Program-made: the position numbers and the translations under genes
Part shown: positions 34,545-45,796 of the stretch, in pieces
Layout of the letters: every line of letters starts with the position of its first letter
Numbering within the stretch: the stretch's first letter is position 1
From: Duganella zoogloeoides
Lineage (GTDB): Bacteria > Pseudomonadota > Gammaproteobacteria > Burkholderiales > Burkholderiaceae_D
Assembly (NCBI RefSeq): GCF_034479515.1
Contig: NZ_CP140152.1
Location: forward strand, 3,472,001 to 3,536,000
Reading direction: 5' to 3'
DNA length: 64,000 bases
Notes under the pieces: model-generated
The model's database searches: none
What the model was told of the DNA's origin: nothing
Seen by the model: only the letters and a program-made list of their open reading frames with translations

Positions 34545-35843
34545 TTACCTGGCCGGCACCGGCATCGGCGTCGACGGCATCGGCAGCTTGCCGTTCTTCA
34601 GGCCGAACATCGACGGCCCCTTGCCGTTCAGCGTGAGCACGCCGTTTTTCAGCTCGATCACCGTGCGCACCTCGTCCTTGTCCACGACCGCGAAGCCGGA
34701 CTGGCGGATATCGGCCATCACCTTGTCGGCCATGTTCTGCTCCAAGGCAGCCATTTGCGCCGGGTTGGCGGCCTGCTCGGCGGGCGGCCTCGATTTGACT
34801 GCCTTGACGGCGCTGGCCCGTGAAAATTCTTCGATGATCACCACCGGCACCCGCACTTCCAGCCGCACCGCGAGCTTTTTCACGATCGCCGGCAGCGAGT
34901 TCAATTCGGCGTCGGTGGCCTTGGCAAAATCGATGCGGCCCTTGATCGAGGCGACCTGGCCGCGCCAGGCGGCGCTGATGTCGTCGATGACCACGCTCAC
35001 ACCACCCTTGAGCAGCGCCACGCCCAGCTCCTTGAACTTGCGCAGCATTACCTGGGTTTGCGCCGCCGGGGCCAGTTGCTGCAACTGCGGCGAGCTGGCG
35101 AACCGGGTGAAATCGGCCATCACCTGGCCGTCCATGCCCAGCACCCGGGTGGCGACGTTGATACGTTCGACCTGGTGCTCGCCCGCGCCGGCCGAGCGTA
35201 TCGACAAACCGTACGCCAGGTCCACGGTCTTGCCGCGCCGTTGCATGTCGGTCTTGAACCGCAAGTCCTCCATCAGCAGCTTGCCGGCGGTGCCGTCTTC
35301 GACAGCGATACGGGCCACGCTCATGTTGACGTCGCCGTACCACAGGCCATCGCTGGCACGCGCCTGACTGCCCGCCAGGCGCAGGTCGGACAGCTGCAGG
35401 CGGCTGGCGACGCCCACATTCAGCGACGCCATCTCGCCCGTGTAGTTTATCTGGTTGCCGGCCGCGCTGGTGTCGCCCTTGAGGATGATATCGCTCCACG
35501 CGGCATGGCCTTGCTTGTCGGTATGGCTGCCGGCCTTGAGCATGCTCTGGTAATGCTTTCGCCCACGGCTGTCGGGCAGGCGCTGCAGTGCGAACGGTTT
35601 GTCGGTACCGAAGATCGCTTGCAGGCGCGGCCGCAATTGAGGTGAAAACGAGAACTTGTCGTAAGCGGCGATGCGCTTGTTGATGTTCGGCTCCGTGGCG
35701 TCGAGCACGCTCACTTCCCTGGCTGCCTCGGTGTAGACCTGGACAATTTCGGAAGGAGGTTCAGCCTTGTCCGGCTGCTGCGCCTGCGCGCCGAGACTGA
35801 AGAACAAGCTTGATACGGCGAGCGCAACGGATTTTTTGTACAC
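34545..35843 (-). CDS. YdgA/DUF945-like exported protein
   Basis: I place the start at GTG 35841-35843, which gives a clean signal peptide (YKKSVALAVSSLFFSLGAQA) with AGG upstream; the frame is open to a TTG at 35882 that lacks a ribosome site. The product is about 432 residues of mostly beta-type sequence, with IELKNGVLTLNGK near the end typical of DUF945/YdgA periplasmic proteins. Role unknown; related proteins are linked to envelope or flagellar functions in some bacteria. A 10-bp inverted repeat lies just upstream. Confidence 0.75.
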   Translation of the reverse strand: MYKKSVALAVSSLFFSLGAQAQQPDKAEPPSEIVQVYTEAAREVSVLDATEPNINKRIAAYDKFSFSPQLRPRLQAIFGTDKPFALQRLPDSRGRKHYQSMLKAGSHTDKQGHAAWSDIILKGDTSAAGNQINYTGEMASLNVGVASRLQLSDLRLAGSQARASDGLWYGDVNMSVARIAVEDGTAGKLLMEDLRFKTDMQRRGKTVDLAYGLSIRSAGAGEHQVERINVATRVLGMDGQVMADFTRFASSPQLQQLAPAAQTQVMLRKFKELGVALLKGGVSVVIDDISAAWRGQVASIKGRIDFAKATDAELNSLPAIVKKLAVRLEVRVPVVIIEEFSRASAVKAVKSRPPAEQAANPAQMAALEQNMADKVMADIRQSGFAVVDKDEVRTVIELKNGVLTLNGKGPSMFGLKNGKLPMPSTPMPVPAR

Positions 35844-35860
35844 GGGGATGCCTATGAAAA

Positions 35861-35904
35861 CGGATGAAGTCGGATTATTCAAAAGAACAATATTACTTCA
35901 TCCG
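35861..35904. repeat. 10-bp perfect inverted repeat between two minus-strand genes
   Basis: CGGATGAAGT (35861-35870) and ACTTCATCCG (35895-35904) with a 24-base AT-rich loop lie between the DUF885 stop and the DUF945 start. It may be a terminator-like or regulatory hairpin. Confidence 0.45.
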
Positions 35905-35940
35905 CCGTGGTCAAAAATGCGCCAATTGTCACCGCTGGCG

Positions 35941-37725
35941 TTAATCCAGGCTTGGGTACGGGCTCTTGCCGCCTTCCTTGATGAACAGGTCGATCCGCGC
36001 TTCCAGCACCGGCAGCGGCACCGACCCCAGTTGCAGCACGGTGTCGTGGAAATGGCGGATATCGAACTTTTCGCCGAGCGCGGCTTCCGCCTTGCGGCGC
36101 GCCTTGATGATGCTCATTTGGCCCAGGTAGTACGACAGCGCCTGCCCCGGCCACGAGATGTAGCGATCGACCTCGGTTTCGATCTCGTGGTCCGACAGCG
36201 CGGTATTGGCGCGCAGGTAGTCCTGCGCCTGCTTGCGGGTCCAGCCCTTGCTGTGGATGCCGGTATCGACCACCAGCCGCGAAGCGCGCCACGCCTGGTA
36301 ACTGAGCATGCCAAAGGTTTCGTACGGCGTCTCGTAAATGCCCATCTCGGCGCCGAGACGTTCCGTGTACAGCGCCCAGCCCTCGCCATAGGCCGAGATG
36401 TACGCGTTGCGGAACGACGGCCGGCCTTTCTGCTCCATCGCGACCGGCATCTGGAACGCGTGGCCCGGCGCCGATTCGTGCAGCGTCAGCGCCGGCATGC
36501 TGTACAGCGCGCGCGATGGCAGGTTGTAGGTGTTTACCAGGTATATGCCCGGACCGCCGCGGCCCGACGTGTAGAACGGCGCCTGGTCGGGCGGCACCGG
36601 GATGATGGCGAAGCGGCGGCGCGGCAGGTAGCCGAAGTACTGGGCCACCTTGCCGTCGAATTTCTTGGCGACCCAGGCCGAGCGCATCAACAGCTCTTCC
36701 GGGGTCTTGGCGTAGAAGCGCGGATCGGTGCGCAGGAAGTGCAAAAAGGCCGGCAAATCTCCCTCGAAGCCGGTCTGCTTGATCACGTCCTGCATCTCGG
36801 CGCGGATCTTGGCCATTTCCGCCACGCCGATCTGGTGAATCTCGTCGGCGGTCAGATTGGTGGTGGTGAATTCGACGATCTTCGACTGGTAATACGCTTT
36901 GCCGTCGGGGAGATTCTCGGCAGCCAGGTCTTCGCGCGCCTTGGGGACGTACTCGTCGCGCATGAAAGCGAGCAGCTTGACGAACGACGGCTGCACCGCC
37001 GTGGCGATGGCTTTGACACCCTGCGCCCGCAATTCGTCCTGCAGGGCCGCCGGCAGGGTGGCCGGCATGGTTTTGAACGGCTCATAGTAGATGCTGTCCT
37101 GCGGCGTTTTCGCGTCTGCCACCGAGGAAATCGACGAATCACGCCCCACCAGCGTCACCTTGGGCGGGGTGAAGCCGCGCGCCAGCCCGGCGCGCATGTT
37201 GACGACTTCCTCGTCGAAGTAGCGCGGCACATCGTTCAACTGGCGGACGTAGGCGCGGTATTCCTTCTCGGTGGTCATCGGGCGGCGCGCGGAATAGGCC
37301 AGGTTGGACCAGAACGCGGTATCGGCGTTGAGCGGCTTTTCGTATTCGCGGAAGGCGATGTCCGCCACCAGCGCGGCAATCTGCGCCTTGTACACCTGGT
37401 AGTTGATATGCTCTTCACCGGACAGGCTGGCCGGGTTGATGCCGTCCAGCTTTTTCAGCACGCCCTGCCAGTAGGCCAGCCGTTTGGCCTGGGTGGCGGC
37501 GTCGATGCGCGGCAGCGCGGCGGTTACCCCATTGTCGTCATCTTCGTCGCTTTCCTGCTTCTGCGTCTGGCGCCACTTCAGTTCTTCGGTGTAGATGGCC
37601 TTGAAGCGGGCGTCGGCCGGTCCGGGCCTGGCGGCCGCCTGGGCGTTCATCGACAATACCAGGCAGGCGCCGGCAACCACGCCGGCAATGGTGCTGAACT
37701 CGATGGTGCTGAACTTCTTGTGCAT
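35941..37725 (-). CDS. DUF885-family exported peptidase-like protein
   Basis: The product has 594 residues from ATG 37725, which has AGGAG upstream. A signal peptide ends near NAQAAA. The zinc-peptidase-like motif LHESAPGHAFQ (about 413-423) with AYGEGWALY downstream is characteristic of DUF885 proteins, which resemble M32/M2-type metallopeptidases with HExxxGH. It probably acts in the periplasm on peptides. It starts 7 bases after the response-regulator gene, so they are cotranscribed. Confidence 0.87.
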   Translation of the reverse strand: MHKKFSTIEFSTIAGVVAGACLVLSMNAQAAARPGPADARFKAIYTEELKWRQTQKQESDEDDDNGVTAALPRIDAATQAKRLAYWQGVLKKLDGINPASLSGEEHINYQVYKAQIAALVADIAFREYEKPLNADTAFWSNLAYSARRPMTTEKEYRAYVRQLNDVPRYFDEEVVNMRAGLARGFTPPKVTLVGRDSSISSVADAKTPQDSIYYEPFKTMPATLPAALQDELRAQGVKAIATAVQPSFVKLLAFMRDEYVPKAREDLAAENLPDGKAYYQSKIVEFTTTNLTADEIHQIGVAEMAKIRAEMQDVIKQTGFEGDLPAFLHFLRTDPRFYAKTPEELLMRSAWVAKKFDGKVAQYFGYLPRRRFAIIPVPPDQAPFYTSGRGGPGIYLVNTYNLPSRALYSMPALTLHESAPGHAFQMPVAMEQKGRPSFRNAYISAYGEGWALYTERLGAEMGIYETPYETFGMLSYQAWRASRLVVDTGIHSKGWTRKQAQDYLRANTALSDHEIETEVDRYISWPGQALSYYLGQMSIIKARRKAEAALGEKFDIRHFHDTVLQLGSVPLPVLEARIDLFIKEGGKSPYPSLD

Positions 37726-37732
37726 AAGGCTC

Positions 37733-39916
37733 CTAGACGTCAAACAGATTGCGCCGCTCGCGCAGCAATTCGGTAAACTCGCCGGCGCTGACCGGGCGGC
37801 TGAAAAAGTATCCCTGCATTTCGTCGCAGCCGCGCTCGGTCAGGAACTGTACCTGTTCGCGCGTTTCCACGCCCTCCGCGATCACCTGCATATTGAGGTT
37901 GTGCGCCAGCGAGATGACCGACAGCGCGATCGCCGCATCGTTGGCGCTGGTGGTGACGTCGTCGACGAACGACTTGTCGATCTTGAGGGTGTCGATCGGG
38001 AAGCGTTTGAGGTAGCCGAGGCTCGAATAACCGGTGCCGAAGTCGTCGAGCGAGATCGACACGCCGATGTCCTTGAGCCGGTGCAGCGCGGCCACCGCCT
38101 TGTCCGGGTCGCCCATCACGGTACCCTCGGTGATCTCCAGGCCCAGGCACGACGGCGCAATGCCAAAGTGGCGCAGCGTGCTTTCCACGTAAGGCACGGT
38201 GGCGTCGTTGGCAAACTGGCCGGCGGCCAGGTTGACCGACACCTTGACCTCGCCCAGGCCCTGGTCCTGCCAGGCGCGGATTTGTGCGCACACGCTTTCC
38301 AGCACCCAGTCGCCGATCGAATTGACCAGGCCATATTCCTCGGCCAGGGGAATGAAGCGGTTCGGCGGCACCCGGCCCAGCACGGCGTTATTCCAGCGCA
38401 GCAGCGCCTCGGCGCCTGCCAGCCGGCCGCTGCGCAGGCACATTTGCGGCTGATAGTGGACTTCGAATTCGTCGCGGGCGATGGCGCCGCGCAGTTGGCT
38501 CTGGATCGCCAGCTTGTCGCGGATCTCGGCGTCCATCCGCTCGGTGAAGAAGGCGTAGTTATCGCGACCGGTTTCCTTGGCGCGGTACAGCGCGGTGTCG
38601 GCGCTGCGTATCAGTTCGTCGAAGCTGTCGCCATCGGTGAGGCTGACGGCGATGCCGATGCTGGCGGTGACCGTGATCTGCTGGCCGTCGATGACCAGCT
38701 CTTTGCGCAAGCCGGCCAGGATTTTCTGCGCCAGCGCCATGGTGGCGCCCAGCTGGCTGTCGTCCTGTACCACGATCTGGAATTCGTCGCCGCCCTGGCG
38801 GGTGACGATGTCGCCCTCGCGCACGCTGTCGGTGAGGAAGTGCGACACCACCTGCAATGCCTTGTCGCCTACCTCGTGCCCATAGGAGTCGTTGATGCTG
38901 CGGAAGCGGTCGAGGTCGAGGCACATCACGGCGACGCAGCGGCCGTCGCGGCGGGCGCCGGCCAGCGACTGCTCGAAGCGCTGGCGCGCCAGCAGGCGGT
39001 TGGGCAGCCCGGTCAGTGCGTCGTGGTGGGACAGGAAGTCGATCAGGTGCTGCTCGGCCTTGCGCTCGGTGATATCGAGGAACAGCGCCACGTGGTTGGT
39101 GACCTCTCCCGCCGCATTGCGCAAGGTGGAGGCGCTGAGCAGGCCGGGATAGGTTTCCCCATTCTTGCGCCGCGCCAGCAGCTCGCCCGACCAGTGGCCG
39201 CTCTTGGCCATGGCCTGCACCACCACGCCCAGGTTGGCGGCATCCTGTTCACCGGCATGCAGCATGGTCACATTGCGGCCCAATACTTCTTCCCGCGTAT
39301 AGCCGGAAATTTGCGTAAAGGCGGGATTGGTGGCGACGATGCGCGCCTCGGGATCGGTGACGACGATGGCGTCGCGGGTAGCCTCGATCACCTGGCTCGA
39401 CAGGCGCATGAATTCCTCGTTGGCGCGGCGCTGCTCGATCTCGCGCGCCAGTTCGGCCGTGCGCTCGGCCACCCGCTGTTCGAGCGTGGCGCGCTCCTGC
39501 GCCAGCGCGTGCTGGGCGCGGCCCAGGCGTACGTGGGCGTCGGTGCGGGCCAGGATTTCCTCGGCCTGGAACGGCTTGGCGATAAAGTCCACCGCGCCCA
39601 GGGCGAAGCCGCGTACCTTGTCGTCGGTGTCATGCTGGGCCGAGAGGAAAATCACCGGCACCTGGCGCAGTTCCGGCGATTCTTTCAGGCGCCGGCACAC
39701 TTCGAAGCCGTCGATGCCGGGCATGCGGATGTCGAGCAGGATCAGTTCAGGCGGGCGCGATTGCGCGGTCCACAAGGCCAGTTCGCCATTGGGCGCCTGC
39801 CGCACGGAGTAACCGGCGTCGGTCAGCAGGTCGCTGAGGAGCTTGAGCGAGGCCGGCGTGTCTTCCACGATCAGCACTTCACCCTTGGTGTGTTGTTCCG
39901 ATAAGTCCCGGTGCAT
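37733..39916 (-). CDS. Response regulator with PAS, GGDEF and EAL domains
   Basis: The product has 727 residues. Receiver domain: about 12-130 with phospho-acceptor Asp62 (LILLDIRMPGIDG). Coiled coil, then PAS about 165-285 (DAIVVTDPEARIVATNPAF). GGDEF domain about 295-455 with intact GGDEF (about 375). EAL domain about 480-715 with intact AEALLRW and later DDFGTGYSSL. Both c-di-GMP synthesis and breakdown sites look complete, so the output direction is unclear. It follows the histidine kinase gene after 50 bases. Confidence 0.93.
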   Translation of the reverse strand: MHRDLSEQHTKGEVLIVEDTPASLKLLSDLLTDAGYSVRQAPNGELALWTAQSRPPELILLDIRMPGIDGFEVCRRLKESPELRQVPVIFLSAQHDTDDKVRGFALGAVDFIAKPFQAEEILARTDAHVRLGRAQHALAQERATLEQRVAERTAELAREIEQRRANEEFMRLSSQVIEATRDAIVVTDPEARIVATNPAFTQISGYTREEVLGRNVTMLHAGEQDAANLGVVVQAMAKSGHWSGELLARRKNGETYPGLLSASTLRNAAGEVTNHVALFLDITERKAEQHLIDFLSHHDALTGLPNRLLARQRFEQSLAGARRDGRCVAVMCLDLDRFRSINDSYGHEVGDKALQVVSHFLTDSVREGDIVTRQGGDEFQIVVQDDSQLGATMALAQKILAGLRKELVIDGQQITVTASIGIAVSLTDGDSFDELIRSADTALYRAKETGRDNYAFFTERMDAEIRDKLAIQSQLRGAIARDEFEVHYQPQMCLRSGRLAGAEALLRWNNAVLGRVPPNRFIPLAEEYGLVNSIGDWVLESVCAQIRAWQDQGLGEVKVSVNLAAGQFANDATVPYVESTLRHFGIAPSCLGLEITEGTVMGDPDKAVAALHRLKDIGVSISLDDFGTGYSSLGYLKRFPIDTLKIDKSFVDDVTTSANDAAIALSVISLAHNLNMQVIAEGVETREQVQFLTERGCDEMQGYFFSRPVSAGEFTELLRERRNLFDV

Positions 39917-39966
39917 GAATACTCTCTATCGCGCCACAGCGTGTGATCCAAACGTCATCATATACC

Positions 39967-42177
<2,211 letters not shown>

Positions 42178-42263
42178 CGTTAGATTATCAGCGGGCCATC
42201 GGTGGGTGGATGTGAAACGTTGCCCTTGATCATATTGTCAATCCGCGCGGAAGTCCATGCGTA

Positions 42264-43919
42264 TTATTGCTGGCCGGTCTGGATGTGGTCGCAGGCCATC
42301 GCCGTGCTGAGGAACAGTTTGCCGTTCAGGTCGCGCAGCAAGTCGCTGTGGCGCAGGCGGTCCATCACCGGCCCCTTCACCTCGGCCAGGTGCAGGCCGA
42401 TCTTGCGCCGCTTGAGGCTCTGGTTCAGTTCCGCCAGTGCATAGAGGGCGGTGGTGTCGATCGAGCTGACCGCCGTCATCACCAGCAGCAGGTCACGCGC
42501 GCTCTGGTGGGTGCGCAATTCGCACTCGATCCGCTCGCTCACCGATTCCACGTTGCCGAAGAACAGATTGGCGTCGATGCGCAGGATCAGCAGCTCCGGC
42601 TGGGTGGCGGCCGGGTAGCGCTCGATATTGCGGAAATGCTCGCTGCCCGCGATGCGGCCCAGCACCGCGATATGCGGGCGGCTGGCGCGCCAGATCAAGG
42701 TGCCCATCGACAGCGCCACGCCCACGATCACGCCCGCCTCCACGCCCAGCGCCAGCACGCCCAGGCAGGTGGCGGCCCACGCCAGCACGTCGCTGCGGTC
42801 GTACGACCAGGCGGTGCGCACGATGCCCAGTTCCAGCATGCCCAATACGGCAACGATGATGGTGGCCGCCAGCACCGGCAGCGGCAGCAATGCCAGCCAG
42901 CCGGTGGGCGCCAGCAGCGCGCAGGCCAGCAACGCCGCCGTGATGAGGCTTGCCAGCGGAGTGTTGGCGCCGGCCGCGAAATTGACGGCGGAGCGCGACA
43001 GGCTGCCGGTGACGGGAAAACCGCCGGACAGCGCGCTGGCCACGTTGGCCGCACCGAGGCCTATCAGTTCATGGTTGCTGACCAGTTTTTCGTTGCGTTT
43101 CTGCGCCAGCGACTGCGCCGCCGACATCGACATCAGGAACACCATGAAGCCGATCAGCAGGCCCGGTTGCAGCAGCGCCGGCCAGTGCGCGCTGGACGTG
43201 GCGAGATTGAGCCCCGGCAGCCCGGCCGGCACCGTGCCGGTGGTGCGCACACCCAGGTTGTGCAGACCGGTCGTGGCCATCAGGGCGATCCCGCCCAGCA
43301 CCACCAGCATCGGCGCGAGCTTGGCGCCGATGTCGGCCGCCGGCGGCGGCAGGCCGCAGGCGCGCAGCACACCGGCCAGGTACCGGCGCGCCAGCAGCAG
43401 CAACGCCAGCGAACCCACGCCCAGCAACGCGCTGGGCAGATGCACGTGCAGTTTCAATACGTCGGCGATGGGGACGCCCAGCAGGGTATGTACCTGGTCG
43501 AACGCGATCACGATGGCCGAGCCGACGGTGAAGCCGCTCATCACGGGACGCGAAAAGAAATTGGCAAGAAAGCCCATGCGCAGCAGGCCGCACAGCAGCA
43601 GAGTGGCGCCGGCCACCAGCGCCAGCTGCGCCGCCAGCACGGCAGCCAGGGTGGAACCGGGAGCGGCCAGCGGGCCGATGGCGGCGGCCGTCATCAGCGA
43701 GATGATCGCCATGGGGCCGACCGATTGCGTCATGCTGCTGCCGAACAGCGCATACACCACGGGCGGCATGATGCTGGCGTAGAGGCCGACCACCGGCGGC
43801 AGGCCGGCCACCATGGCGTAGGCCATGCCTTGCGGGATCATCATCATGGCCACGACCAGGCCGGCGCTGATATCGCCGGGCAGGAGCGCGCGCCGGTAGT
43901 GCTTCAACCAATGCAGCAT
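42264..43919 (-). CDS. SulP-family anion transporter with STAS domain
   Basis: The product has 551 residues from ATG 43919 (frame open further upstream, not coding). It begins LPGDISAGLVVAMMMIPQGMAYAMVAGLPPVVGLYAS, the SulP signature, followed by about 12 membrane helices and a C-terminal STAS domain (about 430-545, with VMTAVSSIDTTALYALAEL). It probably imports sulfate, bicarbonate or a dicarboxylate. It follows a TetR gene with twin palindromes between. Confidence 0.9.
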   Translation of the reverse strand: MLHWLKHYRRALLPGDISAGLVVAMMMIPQGMAYAMVAGLPPVVGLYASIMPPVVYALFGSSMTQSVGPMAIISLMTAAAIGPLAAPGSTLAAVLAAQLALVAGATLLLCGLLRMGFLANFFSRPVMSGFTVGSAIVIAFDQVHTLLGVPIADVLKLHVHLPSALLGVGSLALLLLARRYLAGVLRACGLPPPAADIGAKLAPMLVVLGGIALMATTGLHNLGVRTTGTVPAGLPGLNLATSSAHWPALLQPGLLIGFMVFLMSMSAAQSLAQKRNEKLVSNHELIGLGAANVASALSGGFPVTGSLSRSAVNFAAGANTPLASLITAALLACALLAPTGWLALLPLPVLAATIIVAVLGMLELGIVRTAWSYDRSDVLAWAATCLGVLALGVEAGVIVGVALSMGTLIWRASRPHIAVLGRIAGSEHFRNIERYPAATQPELLILRIDANLFFGNVESVSERIECELRTHQSARDLLLVMTAVSSIDTTALYALAELNQSLKRRKIGLHLAEVKGPVMDRLRHSDLLRDLNGKLFLSTAMACDHIQTGQQ

Positions 43920-43984
43920 GCTGGAGTTCGAAAAACGGGGAAAGCGACAGGGTACGCGATAGACCGGGGCCGGTCCAGCGTCAA

Positions 43985-44020
43985 ATGCGTTTTCCGCATT
44001 TGTTAATGCGAAAAACGCAT
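43985..44020. promoter_or_regulatory. Twin ATGCG-N5-CGCAT palindromes before the SulP gene
   Basis: Two ATGCG-N5-CGCAT palindromes (43985-43999 and 44006-44020) lie 21 bases apart centre to centre, two helical turns. Together they form a 16-bp inverted repeat with one mismatch. They lie 9 bases after the TetR stop and 65 bases before the SulP start. Confidence 0.6.
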
Positions 44021-44028
44021 AAGCAGAA

Positions 44029-44613
44029 TCAACTCGGGGCGCTTGCCGGTATTTGCGCGCGCACCGCTGCCAGGATTTCCTGCGACAGCGCCTCGTCATC
44101 GACTGCGCGGGCCAGTACCATTGCGCCCACCATGGCGGCGTAGGTGGCCAGTGCGTGCTGGCGAATGGCGGCGGCATCGCCCCCTTCACCTGCCAGGCAT
44201 TTTTCCACCACCGCGACCTGCCCCGCCACCCCGACCGTCATCGCGCTGCGCACGGCCGGTCCCAGGCGCGCCACGTCCGGTCCCAGCGCGGCAATGGCGC
44301 AGCCGTTTTCGGGGTGGTCGCGGTGGCGGGTCGAAAGGTATTGCGTGGCGAGTTCGGACAGCCCCCCGGCCGGATCACTGGCAGTCTTTTCCTGCCAGCG
44401 CTGCACCGACCGCTGCAAGGCATGCGCCGTGGCCTCGGCCAGCAAGTCCTCTTTCGAGGCGAAGTGGCCATAAAAGCCGCCGTGCGTGAGGCCTGCGCCT
44501 TTCATCAGGTCGGCCACGCCGATGCCGTCGTAACCGTTCTGGCGAAACAGCCTGGCGGCGGTTTCCACGATGCGCTCGCGGTTGAGCGCCACTTGTTCCC
44601 TGCTGACTTTCAT
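44029..44613 (-). CDS. TetR-family transcriptional regulator
   Basis: The product has 194 residues from ATG 44613, which follows GGGAGG; the frame runs to 44649. The N-terminal helix-turn-helix reads ARLFRQNGYDGIGVADLMKGAGLTHGGFYGHFASKEDLL, typical of TetR proteins related to YcdC/AcrR-like regulators with the TetR_C_16-type ligand domain. It probably controls itself and the SulP gene downstream, and perhaps the divergent SDR gene. Confidence 0.9.
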   Translation of the reverse strand: MKVSREQVALNRERIVETAARLFRQNGYDGIGVADLMKGAGLTHGGFYGHFASKEDLLAEATAHALQRSVQRWQEKTASDPAGGLSELATQYLSTRHRDHPENGCAIAALGPDVARLGPAVRSAMTVGVAGQVAVVEKCLAGEGGDAAAIRQHALATYAAMVGAMVLARAVDDEALSQEILAAVRAQIPASAPS

Positions 44614-44774
44614 GCGCGGCCTCCCGTTCAAGATGCTTCGATTATACATGACGAAGATAATCTATAGGCCGACATGACCGGCGGCGCCGCGCAAATCCGG
44701 GCTTATGTGGCGAAACGCACCGTCAGCGTAAGGGACGGCGCCAATACTGGCAGTTCATTGCAATCGGAGGCAGC

Positions 44775-45794
44775 ATGGACAACCAGCATAATCGAGGTAA
44801 CCGCAGCGGTGGCAGCACCGGCACGGCCAGCCAGCAGCGCGAAATCCAGCAGCGCCAGGACCAGGCCGACCAGCAGAAAAAACAACGCTCGGGCGGCAGC
44901 CAGTCCGGCGAGCGCCAGGGACCGGTGCAAACCACCGACCACGACTACCCCGGCACGCCCCTGCCCGCGCAGCACCTGGCCAAGCCGGGGCTCGAGGCCC
45001 AGATGGAACTGCAACCGGAATTCATGGCGCCCGACTACCAGGGCAGCGGCAAGCTCGCAGGCATGGCCGCCATCATCACCGGCGGCGATTCGGGCATCGG
45101 CCGCGCCGTGGCGGTGCTGTATGCGCGTGAAGGCGCCGATGTCGCCATCGTCTACCTCGAGGAGGACCAGGACGCGATCGACACCAAGCGTTACGTGGAA
45201 GCGGAAGGCCGCAGCTGCCTCCTGATGCGCGGTGACGTGCGCGAGGCGCAATTCTGCCGCGAGGTGGCTGAACAGGTGCACAAGCGCTTCGGCCGCCTCG
45301 ACATCCTGGTCAACAATGCCGCTTTCCAGGAGCATGCCGAGAAAATCACCGACCTCACCGAGGAACGGTTCGACATGACCATGAAGACCAATGTGTATGG
45401 CTACTTCCACATGGCCAAGGCGGTGGTGCCCTTCCTGAAAAAAGGCGGATCAATCATCAACACCGGTTCGGTCGTGGGCCTCAAGGGCTCCGCTCACCTG
45501 ATCGACTACTCGACCACCAAGGGCGCGATCCACGCCTTTACCATGTCTCTGGCGTCGAACCTGCTGGAACTGGGCATCCGCGTCAATGCCGTGGCGCCCG
45601 GCCCGGTATGGACGCCGCTCAATCCGGCCGACCAGTCGCCCGACAAGATCACCGAATTCGGTGCGCAGGCCGACATGCGCCGTCCGGCCCAGCCGCAGGA
45701 GCTCTCGCCCGCTTACGTGTTCCTCGCTGCGCCTTCATGCGCGAGCTACATCACCGGCATCGTGCTGCCGGTAACCGGCTCGGTGGGGAGCTGA
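44775..45794 (+). CDS. SDR oxidoreductase with Gln-rich N-terminus (GsP39/YghA-like)
   Basis: The product has 339 residues. The first 75 are polar and Gln/Gly-rich, then YPGTPLPAQ..., then the SDR core: TGGDSGIGRAVA, NNAAFQEH, catalytic YSTTK (about 247-251) and the end VLPVTGSVGS. This layout matches general-stress and YghA-type dehydrogenases (aldehyde or glucose-type substrates). GGAGG precedes the ATG. The stop is 2 bases before the ku start, suggesting a stress-related operon. Confidence 0.88.
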   Translation: MDNQHNRGNRSGGSTGTASQQREIQQRQDQADQQKKQRSGGSQSGERQGPVQTTDHDYPGTPLPAQHLAKPGLEAQMELQPEFMAPDYQGSGKLAGMAAIITGGDSGIGRAVAVLYAREGADVAIVYLEEDQDAIDTKRYVEAEGRSCLLMRGDVREAQFCREVAEQVHKRFGRLDILVNNAAFQEHAEKITDLTEERFDMTMKTNVYGYFHMAKAVVPFLKKGGSIINTGSVVGLKGSAHLIDYSTTKGAIHAFTMSLASNLLELGIRVNAVAPGPVWTPLNPADQSPDKITEFGAQADMRRPAQPQELSPAYVFLAAPSCASYITGIVLPVTGSVGS

Positions 45795-45796
45795 CC

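Noticed and set aside
37595..39904. Plus-strand open frame of 769 codons opposite the GGDEF-EAL gene
   Set aside because: Antisense shadow with no domain; the minus strand has intact receiver, PAS, GGDEF and EAL motifs.
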